A stretch of 64,000 nucleotides of DNA from Terebella lapidaria (Eukaryota; Annelida; Polychaeta; Terebellida; Terebellidae), in contig OX424566.1 in NCBI GenBank assembly GCA_949152475.1, forward strand, positions 15,709,177 to 15,773,176. Direction: 5' to 3'. Shown piece by piece: positions 30,405 to 42,953 of this stretch (position 1 is its first letter; each line of letters begins with the position of its first letter). Made by a program: the position numbers and the translations under genes. A model generated the notes under the pieces. It was not told the origin of the DNA. It saw only the letters and a program-made list of their open reading frames with translations, and made no database searches.

Positions 30405-32550
30405 AGCCGACTGCCTCTGCCTCTGGTTCCTGTCGGGTGCGGTATGTCTCGCTCCAGTGCATAGACCTACATACATGCGGATCAAAACAAACAACGCATG
30501 GTTCTGTGGTTTTTCTTTCAGTTTATTCATGGCGGAAAATCGTGGGTGTTATCAAACTATTTTTTTTACACGGTCGTTCACCTATTTATAGCATATTTAC
30601 AGCTTTAAATCTGTCCCCGAGGCTAATATGAACTCAGTAGCATTTTGGCTTGTGATGTGGTACTTGTGTACTTGTCATACATTTATTCCAAGGGTTTGTT
30701 TCGGATAAATGAATTTGTTGTTGGGCAGTTGTATAATAATTCCATCAGGTGTACAGTAGAAACAATTACATTTCACACACTGTCTGTCCCTGATGACGCC
30801 AGTGTGTCTTTGGATAAATTATTTGGTAAGGTTTTGTTTCTATTGCATAATGTTGTATTTTACGTTTGCTATTGGCATCATCAAAATCGAGCTGTATTGG
30901 TGGTAATAAATTGATACGTACATCGATAAATTGGCTCCATGGAAAAAAATAGCCCAAGGGCTAGATAGGTTACAATTTTGGCTTTAAAACAGCTGCCTTC
31001 GAAACCAGTCATTATTTTTTCAAAACTATATTTCATAATAAACATGCTAAATTAACTGAATGAGACATACTCACATCAAATGTAATGACTATAACTAGTT
31101 TTTAACTAGTTTTGCTCATTTGAACAGGTGGTTCTCACGTAAATGGAGGAATTGTATCCATCACACGAAGATGTAAACAAAGCATAGAAGTGCAAAATGG
31201 ACTGACAATTCAACGTATATCATGGTATATCACTAATTATTTTGTCATAACTACACTATATATGCACATACGAACTGGAAAATGTACTGGATGTGGACCT
31301 TTAAGCGTGATTTGGACATTTGTTTACATTCGGGTTTGATGGATACACTTTGTTTATATATAACACCGGTACAAAATGTGTATTGAAACAGATGAAAAGA
31401 GATCTCGGACAATTGTATTCGTCAAAATCATTGAGCATACCTTTTTTTTGAAAATAGTATTGCATACATTCGAAGGCAGAAGCTTTAACATCAACATGAA
31501 CGACATTTGCATTAAAACTTGCATAGACCTTTTCCCTACCAATAATATATCTTTGTTAGAGTTTGTACACCACAAACACTGAATCGGCCGTACTGGGTTG
31601 ATATCTCTGATTACATGTACGTTTCTATTAGTTAATAAAGTCATTAGTTCTTGTCTTCAAATGACACATGTTATATATAATACCCATAATAACAAATATA
31701 CAAATTCGTCACAAGACGTCTGTCTAGCAGCTGTGAATCAGATGTTATGCTCTAGTGTGCAATATTGCCATTGTAATTTTTTACATTAAAGATCACTGAG
31801 TTCTATATAATGTAGAATATGTTGACATCAACAAAGCCATGCATATAATATGGCAACTGCTCCATCGAAAAACTGGGGGTCACGACATTAATTGGTAATT
31901 TATTTACAGCGAATTTTCAGTGCATGCCTGCGCTCCTAACTCGACGACGCACGATCAAATCAATCTGAAATTTATAGGACTGAGGCGCTATGGTAATGGC
32001 TCGGTTCCCCACAAATTTTGTCATGATCGGATGGAACACGTTGCCATGGCAACGGAAAAAGTGAAAATCACATAATTGTCTATAACTCCGGTTCTATTTA
32101 ATATTAATTTTTCCAATTATTTTTGTGTTTATCTCTGACATATTCCCGATCGTATGGTGTACGGCCGATAGTAGTACGACGAAAACTCTTCATTATCGCC
32201 CAATTTCGAAAAATTGGTGGTCACATTTTTATGACCTTGGGTGTTCTGAGATTCAAGACCATGACATGTTTCGGACCCATTTTCAATCTTTTTGAACCGT
32301 TTTCGTTCAGGAGACGTGTCTTGATAATAGAAAAAAAAATTGCGAAATTTTACAGCACAATATTGAGCGACAAGGTCAAGGTCACAGAAAGGTCAAAATC
32401 GAAAAGTCGCAATAGCTCTGCTTATATTCAGTGTTCATTTCCCTCATTAATTTTGTATTTTTCGATAGTCAATTCCACATCGTTTCCTATATGATCGATG
32501 GTCGTACAATCCAAATTCCCTTTTATTGCCCAAGGTTGACAATGTAAAGC
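30405..32550. other. Intergenic stretch with one R2 copy
   Basis: No gene is supported. An R2 repeat lies at 30716-30922. From about 31870 to 32420 the sequence has features of a dispersed repeat: a CCATGGCAACGG word and GACCTTGGG and TCAAGGTCACAGAAAGGTCA words like those in the satellites further right. Confidence 0.5.
30716..30922 (+). repeat. R2 repeat, full-length copy
   Basis: It starts GTTGTTGGGCAGTTGTATAA and keeps the CCTGATGACGCCAGTGTGTC core and the TATTGGTGGTAATAAATTGA end. It is the most complete forward copy in the window. Confidence 0.65.
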
Positions 32551-32559
32551 CCCAGTCCC

Positions 32560-32970
32560 ATATGAGGCCGGTGTACTGTGACAATACACGGTGAAGCACG
32601 GCAGGTGGACCTCCAAGATCGGGGTGCTCCGGCATTGACCGGCATGTCTTTTTCACAAAAATCATCCCGTTTCACCCCGGTGTGTATTGAAGCCGACGGT
32701 AGGACGGCACATCACGGCAAATTAAGGTGTAGCCCCGGTGGTAGCCGTCACCAACACGATGTCAACACGGCGAATGCAGATGTACCCCGGAGGTCATCCC
32801 GGAGCACCATTTAGTATCCCGGACCATGCCGGCGCCAACACGGCATTTCACGGTGACAAGCACGTTGCATCCCGGCCAATGCCGGAGCAACACGGTTGTA
32901 GCCGGTAGTACCATGATGTCCACACGGTGAATGCCGTTGTATCACGACTGAGCCCCGGTAGAGCCCAGGC
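32560..32970. repeat. GC-rich block with CACGGTG/CACGGCG words
   Basis: CACGGTGA, CACGGCA, ACACGGCG and related words, with CCCCGGT, repeat irregularly on both strands in an otherwise AT-rich setting. A similar block lies at 41865-42140. It is probably part of a dispersed element; the ends could not be set. Confidence 0.45.
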
Positions 32971-33689
32971 GTTTCATGGCCTTGATTTTGTGTTGTAATT
33001 AAATACAGATCATGTCTTTGGTTATATTCATACTGAATATTTGAACGCCTGGTAAAGTTTTTTTTCATTGTATTACGAATTGGTATTACGAATTGGAAGA
33101 AAGTATTCCCAAATGATTAGGAAAATAAGAATGTCAATATGAAGGTCCATATAGTAACTGATTTGAAATTATTATTCGCATTTTGCGGTAGTAGAAAAAC
33201 CTCAACATTATATTCCCGTAAAAGAAAACTGCGGGTCTGTTTCCTCTCGGTATTAGTACCTACATAACAATATTAGCTCCCCCCCCCCCCCCATGTACCC
33301 TACCTTGGCGTTATTGAATTACGCAAGTTTCGCATGTGCGTATGCCGTAGTTATTTACTGGTAAATGGGGATAATAGTGCCACTGTTTTTTTAAAATACA
33401 AAGTGCTAGTGTTAAAGTTGAAGTGGGGGTACAGTCATAACGGAAATTGTCTTAATTTTGGCATGTATGTGCAACGCATGGATCAAGGCAGTTTTTACAC
33501 ATGCCGATATCTCAACTTTCCTCGCCAAAATTGACACCTAATTAAGTATTATAATGAGTATTCATGACGTCACACCAGCACTGTAAGATAATTAGTAACA
33601 TATAATACGTGATATTTGACCTTTTATTTGCATTTTGAGTATAGGGCGATGGCAACGTCAAATGACGTTTTTCGCCAGATGGCGTGACT

Positions 33690-33930
33690 GTACTAGCCGG
33701 CCTAAATAAGAACGTTATGAAATCTGGGGCCCGTTTCTCGAAGCAAACGCAACCCTTGCGAGCGGTCGCAGATCATTGCGAGCGGTCGCTGACCCGACGC
33801 AGAGGGAAAAATCCGTTTCTCGACACGCACGCTGAATATGCGAGTCCTCGCAGGCGCAGAATTTCTTGCGTGTGGAAAGGACTGCACGCAGAGCTATCGA
33901 ACCCAGCGCAGATGTGAATTGTACTGGCAT
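33690..33930. repeat. Dispersed repeat, left copy of an inverted pair
   Basis: The block has CCCGTTTCTCGAAGC and several GCGAGCGGTCGCAGA-type words. A related, reversed block occurs at 37100-37290 (CTTCGAGAAACGG at its right end). They may be the two ends of one 3.6 kb element or independent insertions. Confidence 0.45.
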
Positions 33931-34540
33931 TTTTGTTATTTCGGCTGCTACTAGCTGCTTCTAGTACTGTCATATGCTCGATTTATCCATCTGATCAATC
34001 ATAGTTTGTCTTTTAACCTATTTTTATGAGACCACAGGCATAGGGCCTATGTGTAATTGACTTAGAAAAAGAAAAAGTTTTTCTGCCAATATCACTTTTT
34101 ATATCTAATGATGACATTAGAATGTATGTGAGAAATGAACAACACCAAACCGCTCACCATCATCGTATACATATTTGAATGTAATGTCACCAGGCTCGGC
34201 ATGTACACGTGTTCGTAACAAAGATCGAATATCACAGATTTTATCATCAATAAGGAATAAGCATGTACACTAGGGTGCTTTATTCCCACCCTTTTTATCA
34301 TTCTGTCCACTTGTTTGCAGCAGTTTAAATTTGTAAATGCGAATCAATTATATATGTCGTGAATAAAATATTGCGTTCAGAAATTCCGCGTTTCTAATAA
34401 AAATGCGAAAATCGCGAATGTTGATGGACGCGAAAAATAAAGAGGTTCACTACGGTGGCTGATATATGCCATAGTTCTATTCTTTTTTTTCTTCATTCAT
34501 TTACGATACTTCCCAGAAGGATGTAATACACAATACTTAA
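33931..34540. other. Intergenic stretch
   Basis: AT-rich DNA without a recognisable gene or repeat border. Confidence 0.5.
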
Positions 34541-34745
34541 TATTAAATACGCGTACCTAATGTTTAAATACGCTTACTTAATAATAAATATGCGTACTCA
34601 ATATTAAAAACACCTACTTAATATTAAATAAGCGTAGTTAAATACGAATATATAATATTAAATATGTGTATTCAATAATAAATACACGTACTCAATATTA
34701 AATATGTGTACTCAAAGTTAAATACCTGTATTTAATATTAAATAC
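34540..34745. repeat. AT-rich minisatellite
   Basis: About nine degenerate tandem units of 20-23 bp with the form TACTTAATATTAAATACGCG. It has no coding capacity. Confidence 0.75.
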
Positions 34746-37700
34746 CATACAGTCAGATATTCTTTTCTTTTTTGCAGCACCATGCTGCCTAACATATACC
34801 TTGTTTCAAGAGACATTTTGAAAGGCTTACAGCTGAAAATCTATCTCTGAGCAGTGATCTGAACCACACTACATAGTTCTGACGTCTGCCACGGTGTTTT
34901 AAGCGTTTGTGAGTATATGTAAGGGAGTATGGGGCACAACAATCCCTCAAGCAAGAATATAAAGACCTGGGGTCATGTTAGGCATGCTAGGCATATATGG
35001 TACTTTCTTACTGTTAGGCCTATTCAGTTTTAAATACATAGCTTAGTAAAGCTGTACACATATAATAACAATCGGGAATAAGTTCAGGCGCGCCTTCAGA
35101 TAGAAGCACTGGAAGCACGTGCTTCCAGTAAATTTCTTAGGAAAAAATTATCGTAAATATATTTATTATATCAGGCTCTTCTGATTGGATTAATGAAACG
35201 GTGAAAACTGCTAAGCTTTTTAGTAAGTACTGTGGCGCTATTATAAAATGATGGAATAAGTGGAAAATAACTCGTGAGATTGTTTAGTGTAACGGCACAC
35301 CGTTAAAGCCCTTGTTTATGAACCCTGAAGACGAGAACTCAATAGTCACTTTTATCAAATCATTTAAAATTAGTTGAATTGATCAGTGAACCGATAAAAT
35401 AAAGGGTCTGACATATCCCTGACCCTATCTCCAGACAGAGCCCTGTGAAGTTGCACTCCAATAATTCAGTAATATTGTCAAATAAACACATACAAACCAA
35501 TCAATATACAAATGGATATTGATGAAACATTTCTTGTGTGACTTATGCCTTTTTGCAGCATTTATGCGCCCTGTCCCTGATTGGTTAATCCGATCGCGTG
35601 GTCGGACAAATACTTCTAAACAGTCAACAGACACAGCGGTCGCCGCTGAAATATCACACTTCCCACGGGTTATCTCCAGTATTTGAGTACTTTTGTTTGA
35701 TTTCTAAGTCTGTAAATGACACATATTGGAAGAAATAAGGCGACACAGTGAAGATTTGAACATAATTAAAACTGTGTCGATCGTTTAGAGGATCCTTTTG
35801 GGAAATAATGTGGCAGCGAAAATATCGCTGCCATCCGTCGTGAAAAAACGTATGGCGATTTCCCTTAGCTGTGCTCAGGGAATCAGTTAATATTTCCGGT
35901 TTAGGTTTTCCTTAAGTATTAATAACATTGGCTGAATTATAGTGTGTGTCATCAAAGCTAAATTATTTTATTATGGTAAAAACTGTGGTAACCAGGGATT
36001 TACAACAGTCTATCTGCAATGATAATCTACAATGGTTATATCTATACAAACAACTTAACACGGTCGAGCCGTATACTATGAAATATTTTGCTTGACCGAC
36101 TTCATGTTTATGTTGTGGACAAAACATATGGTTCAGATGATATAATCAGGGTCCCAAAATATGAAGAGAACCCATCACAGAGTACAGTAGCCGCTAGCTT
36201 CTGGGGCCCTGGGCGGGCCCTTAACCCCACGCGAATATGTCCTGTCCCAATCGTATCGGTCCTTTGTGCTTTCAGTTTTTCAAATGAATTGGAATTCCCA
36301 AGAATGAATTAGTTAAATAAAAATATTCATCACTGATTCCTATAATTTTATACTTTCTATACCGGTTGTAATAATTTCTTCCCAGTTGAAATAATATATA
36401 CATAGATTCAATATTCCAAGTTTGAATAATGTTTATTCGGTTTCAATAATCGGTTCCAAGTTTGTAATGAATATCATTTTCCCAAGTCTCAAAATTTTAT
36501 CCCGCTGAAACACGTGATGCAATAATGACTGCCCTGGTACACCATATAGTAGGCCAATAGGGCAGATATTGGCAAATAGGGTAAGGGACTATAGCTTAGA
36601 TACATCCATTTGTTCAAAATAAACTAGGACACAAAGGCATTATTGGCTATTTTATATATATATATTCCTATATTACATATATATTAGATCTATATTGACC
36701 TGGTTTATTTTCACAAAGTCAATCGATATAACTAAGATTGTAGGGGCCTTAGTTACTGTGTCATTATATAGATCTATAGGCGCGTTTGTTGGATCTGCAC
36801 AATTGGGCGATCGTATGGTGTAGCCTACAAGGGCTGTTTGCATGAAATAGGAATTAAATTGTCAAGGGTGATTGACTGACCAGTAGGCCTAATGATAATG
36901 ATTAGTCATAACATTTTTACTTTCATAAATATATGTGATATCACTTTCTGCCACAGGAGTCGAAAAATGTACTGATTAGGCCTATATCTACCCTGTGTTT
37001 GTTTCAGAAGACTGGTAAGCCTACACACATAGAATGCCCAAGGAGTAGGTCTGTATAGCCCTCCCCTACCATATTTTACGTTTCTATGGTAAATATATTC
37101 ATTTGCAAGTGAGGAATGACTTGCGACCCCTCGCAGATTTTGCCAGTACGCGCTGGCTCAGCGTGGGGTTTGCGTGGCCGTCGGGAAACGCACGCAGATT
37201 CTATCTGCGACCGGTCGCAGAACCCAGCACAGATTCAAAATTTGCGTCAGCTTCGAGAAACGGTCGGCTGGTAGACCGACGGCTTCCCTATACTATAACC
37301 CGGTCCCTATATTAAAATAAAAAAGCCCCATATATGGAAGAAAATTTACCTGTAACGCCTATAGATGACTTGTAATTTGCAGCTCATATAACCTGATAAC
37401 GTCGCCTACGTCGGTGTCAGTTGGCTATTACTGTGAATAATACGGTTACTCGTCAACTTGAGGACGACACGGCATGGATTAAATTCTTTGGGCATACATA
37501 TGGATAAACCCATTCCAAACTGTTATATGAAAGCATAATAATTAAATCTTATTACCAATAGCACTATAAACTGATGGGGGCTCAATAGGGGGGGGGGGGT
37601 TTAACCATAACTTTCACTCATTGCTATACGTCGCTGTAGTGTGGAAACGGATAATGCACATCGCTCAAAATGTTCAAATCTATTGACTACCTGTAGGCCT

Positions 37701-38204
37701 ACTTGAATCTTAGGTCTGGAATTTTATGAACTAGTACACAATTCATGGGCGGAACCAGAATTTGACTAATCGTCCGTGTTCGCGTACGTGTCAGTGAAAA
37801 ATCCGTCTCATAGAGAAAAGCATTTATGGCATCCATACCACCGTTGCGTGAGCGTGTCCTTGTCCGTGACGGATCGCTCTGGGAGCGATTTTTCACGGAG
37901 CACGGATGCGTGTTTGGGAGATTTACTGGCTTTTCATGGTGTTCATTGACATAGTAAGCTCAGTCCCCAGTAGATTTTTGGATTCTTCGCACAGAAGGAC
38001 CAGATACATATCAAAACATAGGCCTACAGTAGGTTCATATAGAAGAGATATCTGATTTATTGAAGTTTACTTTATATTTTATTAACAAATGGGATGAGAA
38101 GATGATGTGCATGTCATATTGGTTAAGTTTCACTATATAAAATATGGTTTAAAAGTTGGGAAACCACTCACAGTATACGTGCAGAGGGATGTTGTGAAAG
38201 GGGT
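34746..38204. other. Gene-poor stretch
   Basis: No gene was recognised. Contents include a repeat block at 37100-37290, a poly-G run near 37588, and a TTCTGGGGCCCTGGGCGGGCCC word near 36200 whose relative recurs near 40050. Several TAGGCCTA palindromes are present. Confidence 0.5.
37100..37290. repeat. Dispersed repeat, right copy of an inverted pair
   Basis: GC-rich block with TTGCGACCCCTCGCAGA, GCGACCGGTCGCAGA and terminal CTTCGAGAAACGG, related in reverse to 33690-33930. Confidence 0.45.
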
Positions 38205-38352
38205 TAGCCTACATCTGGTGTAGTATATATTTGCACATCGTCTGCCCATTATGCCGCCAGTGTGGCTTTAGATGAACGTTCGTTCGGGCTTTGTTCTATT
38301 TCAAACATGTTTGATGTTGGGGCTTTTTATCATTGGCATATTGGGATGTGGT
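38205..38352 (+). repeat. R2 repeat, diverged copy
   Basis: It keeps the order of R2 blocks (CATCTGGTGTAGTA, GCCGCCAGTGTGGCTTTAGA, GGGCTTTGTTCTATTTC, TTATCATTGGCAT) with many substitutions. Confidence 0.5.
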
Positions 38353-38356
38353 AATA

Positions 38357-39470
38357 GCACGACGGGTAACCTGAACGATAATCCTCGGAGTGAGCGACAA
38401 TCCTCCAATTCGATTCAGATGAACTTCGGAGTTTTTTTGTAAACAAAAGCCTAGGACAACAGCGATGCGCGATGGAAAACAAACTAAAAAGATTCGATCA
38501 TCGTTGTAAGTTGTTCATAATGTATGCAGAATGGATGTGTGAATGTAGGCCTATTGGTCACATCGGGGAACAGTTCGTTCCAATCTTATGGCTATAGTAT
38601 GTTAATAGTACCGCGTTTTGTCGGCACGCCCTGCGTTTATCCCAGGGGTGCACTAGCCTCGATGTGTATCAGTCCTGAACTCTTAATAGCTGTAGCTTAT
38701 AGACAATCAAGTATGATTTGCAATGGTCATGTGTTACATGAGATATCAGTTACCGGGAGCAATGTTGACATACTGCATCCAGAAAGGAAATTTCAAGGGA
38801 AACAGGTGTCAAACAATCGAATGGCTGCATCAAAATGCATTGAAAACGAGTAGATGTGCATCTATACTAGTCGGGTTTTTTGTGCTACATGCACTAATAT
38901 TTCATTATTCTGCGCGCGAATGGACACACGCAAACGGCCGCGTCATAAAACAAATGAAGACTGGATTTTACTCCGTGGATAAACGATGCATAATTATAGT
39001 TCCAAGGATGATCGTTGCAGAATGGGAAATCACGAAATTAAGTATTTTCTGTCATTATTCCTTCACTTTAGACAACGACACATGTGCACAGATATGGAGG
39101 ATGTGTTTGAATTGCAGTACAGGCGCACAGAGCGATCGCATATAACATGCATCTTTCATGTTTATCCATTTTCAGCCACAGCCGATTTTCGAGTTAGCAC
39201 CCAACCTGTGCATACACCAGAGTTGTTGTGCGTATTGTTTGATGATTATCAACTGCATACGGCATACATTTGTGGATTACTGTCACCGCAGCACACATTT
39301 ATATTGTTCTGAAACATGTTTGTAGACCACGTTTGCACCAAACACTCCACAAATACACACAATCATGTGATAACGAAGCTGTGTATTGACGGATTTCATC
39401 CGACGTTCATCTGAATGACTGCGAGGATTATCGCTCACTCCCAGGATTTTCGCTCAGGTTCCCCACTGTG
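38357..39470. mobile_element. Inverted-repeat element with CAC ends
   Basis: The left end (CACGACGGGTAACCTGAACG) and the reverse complement of the right end (CACAGTGGGGAACCTGAGCG) are related. The similarity continues through ATAATCCT, GGAGTGAGCGA and TTCAGATGAAC for about 65 bp. Flanking 5-bp words (AATAG and ATTGT) do not match, so no target duplication is visible. Frames inside (near 38.5-39.3 kb) show no known domain. Confidence 0.6.
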
Positions 39471-39528
39471 ATTGTACAAGCTTGGTTGATATATCGATAC
39501 ACTCATGTTCGTGTCGTAGCACTACTCA

Positions 39529-40862
39529 CTGGCGGATTCAGGGGGGGTGTGCACCCGGCGCGCACCCCCCCTATGGGGCCGTGAAAAAAAGAGAAAAAGA
39601 AAGGAAAAAAGAGAGAGCAAGAAGAAAAGAAAAAAGAGAGAGCAAAAAGCTATAGAAAATGTGGGTATGCACCTATGTAACGAAATATGAGTGTAATTTT
39701 CCTCGTTTGATATTTTTGACCGGGGGGGGGGGGGGAGGGGGGGCGGAGGGAGGGGGGTAGAGCCCCACAATATATTTTCAACAAAAAAATCCGTGACTCA
39801 GAAATATGTTAAGGTGCATTACAGCGTTACATAGGCCTAACATTCGTTGGTCAATAATTATGCAATTGAGTGTCTCATTAATCATGAGTTCTTCAAGTTA
39901 TATGACAATGTAAAGTGACAACAAGTAGTTTTGGGATAAAGAAATTTAAATACCAGCAACATTTACATGCATGTGTGGAATGAAAAATACTCAATCAGAG
40001 CCAGAGAGAGCTCAGAATCAACCACAGAACATGAAAAAAGCTCTGGCTTCTGGGGCCCTTGAGCGGGCCCCAGACCCCACGCCGTGGAAGCTACCACCTA
40101 TCTCATGTATCCACCTCACTTCGCTCGGTCGCTTGACTCCTCTAACCAGCTTGCCACCCCCCCCCCCCCCCCCACCCCTCCAATAAAAAATCTAGTCCGA
40201 CACACTTGACTTCATACTGAAACCGTCATTGAATATACACAGGGGATATTTTTTATTTTATTTATTTGTTACAGGCAGGGTTCTTTATAACTCTGGATAT
40301 AATTCTGCATGTCGGCATAACTTGGAAGATAATTATATCTTATCTTTATAATTAAACGATTGACCATCACCATGTCTGGTGCATAAGAACCTTAGAACAG
40401 CCTTGGAATGGTAGGACTATTAGACCTTCCTTTCTTTGAAAATCTAAATCTTCATTTACAACAGAACTAAGCAGACTTCTAAAGTAAAATTCTACTTATT
40501 GATTTCACAAGGTGCAGTTGTAAAATTCACCTTAGAAACCATCTCAGAGACACTAAATTAAAAAAAATAACCCCCAGACGTCACCGCATAAGGCTTCACT
40601 CGCTAGTCAGTGATGTATCCTCCATTCACAACAAAAACAGACTCCTAAAGTGAAAATCTACTTTGTGATTTCATAAGGTATAGTTGTAAATACACCTTAG
40701 AAACCATCTCAGAGACACTAAATTCCGGGCTTACGGTGCCTCCCAAACCCCCAGACCGCATAAGGCTTCGCACGCTACGCTCGCTCACACTATTTCAAGA
40801 TTACGTACATTTAAGAAGAGCACCCCCCCCCCCCCTATTCAAAAATCCTGGATCCGCCCCTG
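39529..40862. mobile_element. Element with GGCGGATYCAGG ends
   Basis: The left end CACTGGCGGATTCAGGGGGG and the reverse complement of the right end (CAGGGGCGGATCCAGG) match, and CTACT lies outside both. Ends of this type followed by long G runs are common in invertebrate DNA transposons. Inside is a direct duplication of about 100 bp (near 40440-40560 and 40630-40730, sharing CCTTAGAAACCATCTCAGAG). No transposase was seen. Confidence 0.5.
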
Positions 40863-42953
40863 CTACTCGGCCGTAATAATATTATATCAGCTTCAAAACA
40901 GCCGTTCAATAATTAAATGGCCTCGTTTAATCAATTAGTTTAAGCGCTTTTTAAAAAAATATTTTCATCAGATGTGCAGTATGCCAGTATGCGAAAATTA
41001 TAATACTAGTATCGTTAGCCAGGATCTTCATGTACTAGTATCTATCCCAGCTATGTTTTTTTTCTTCAGAGCAGTTGTGAACTGTTGCCGGCTAGTACAC
41101 AAGCGCCACTAGCGACTAAAACGTAAATTACGCAAAGGAGCCATCGCCCTATTAATAACTATTTCGTCACATTTGTCATTAAGAATAATCAGAATTTAAT
41201 TACCTGATTACTTCACCAAGGGGACGTCCGAAATACTGCCTTAGCAACCGTTACGGTGGTTGCTATGGGCCCAAACTTCATGAATATGATAATTTTTGGT
41301 CCAAACAAACAATAATGGGTATGTCTTTCATGTAAAAGATGAAATAATTTATCCTTTTAGATAATTTATAATTTTTTTTATCTTTTTAGTTATTAATAAA
41401 GGTCCCTAGCAACGACATTGCTATGGGCAGGTTAAAAGGGATGATTGCTATGGCGATGTTCAACTCCACATATTTACGGTATATTTTTCATTGCGACGCC
41501 ACATAACAATATATTTTGTGATAGTATATCAAATCCAGATTTAGCATCCAACATGTAAGTAATTAAAATAGTTATACTGGTGCGACATCATGAACACTCA
41601 TTATAATACTTAATTAGGTGTTAAATTTAGCTGGAAATAATTTGAATAAATCATCATAACTTTGGAAGGAATGAAGATATCAACATGCTTTAAAAACCAC
41701 ATTAGTTCACACGATTCACTCTATATTCATGTGCCAAAAATTATAAAACTTCTACTCCGACCAGATTCTATCTCTGAAGTCGTTTCTGAATTAAATACCA
41801 CTTGTTTTCAGTTTGATTATCCAATATCCAATATTGGTAATGTAATATCTATGGGACCCAGGTCCACCACGGCGTCAACCGAAACTCACAGGCGCCGCTA
41901 CGTTTCATCACGTCGCCATCACGGCGTTCACACGGTGCATGCCAGGTAGAGGCACAGAGCCGGTGCCTCCCGGATGTTTTTGACAGTCCAAAACCTCCGG
42001 GCTCGACTGACGGTCACCTACAGTGCACCATTTTCAATCCCGGAACATCTCGTCACATCGCGACTCGTCCTGACGTCAACACGGCGTCAACACAGTGCAG
42101 AGGCCGTTCAACCTCGGTTTTCCTCCGGGATGCACCTTGCTCCACCGGCACCTATATGGGACTGTAGCTTAAGGGTCATCAGCTTTGATTTTAGTAACTG
42201 AATCTGAAGGGGCGAGGGTATGCAATCTCTGATTGTCTCGTATCGTATCTGTGTGGCTATCCAGACTTCAAACTTTCACACTTCGGCCGTTCACAGCCAA
42301 ATGGTATGGTCCCAGTCAGGAGACACTCATATTTGTGCTTCGGTCTATGTTATTCGAGCCTATTGAAGTGTGTTGCCTATGTCGATAATGTATCGGTTCG
42401 ACGTCAGAATCAAGAATGCAAATGTGTGGTAATAATGTTTCGCGATGCAGCTGAATCCAGTGCAATGTGCTGAAGCTCCTAATACATGTGGCTATAATCA
42501 TAATTACCCACAACTAAAAAGAGAAACAATGCCCTGTAGTGTCACCACTCAACATATATTTTATCCACTGAGCTTGAGAGAAAAGGAAGATACTGAACAC
42601 TAAGCGACTGTGATAATGTTCACAGATCGTTCATTGATGAGAACACGAACTCTAATAACGAATAGGATCAATTTACATATTGAGGATCTGAATACTGCTG
42701 TCCATTCAATATTTTATTCATGCGGCCTCACCCAAAAGCTCACTCAAATCTAAAATAATATCATAACACATTCTCGTGTAACATGAAGTCTGTATGTAAG
42801 AACTTCGTGTTGAAGCAAATATCTGTTTATAGTAGGACAATATTCATGCCAACGTTTATTCAAAGATTATACAAACAAAAAGCATGAACGTGTACATTTT
42901 CTTCGTTCTGTGTCCAATATTTGGACATCGTATCGCGATGCGGCACAGCTGGG
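40863..42953. other. Intergenic stretch before gene C
   Basis: No gene is supported. A GC-rich CACGGCG-type block lies at 41865-42140, similar to that at 32560-32970. The right end is the 3' flank of gene C. Confidence 0.5.
42855..42860 (-). promoter_or_regulatory. Poly(A) signal of gene C
   Basis: AATAAA on the minus strand lies about 95 bases past the gene C stop codon at 42954-42956. Confidence 0.6.

Noticed and set aside
33690..37290. One large element bounded by the two GCGAGCGGTCGCAGA-type blocks
   Set aside because: The blocks are inverted and related, but no target duplication or internal coding was found. They may be independent insertions, so they are listed separately.
38524..39312. 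Overlapping frames of 109, 140 and 108 codons as genes or transposase
   Set aside because: They overlap in different phases inside an inverted-repeat element and show no catalytic motif or domain resemblance.
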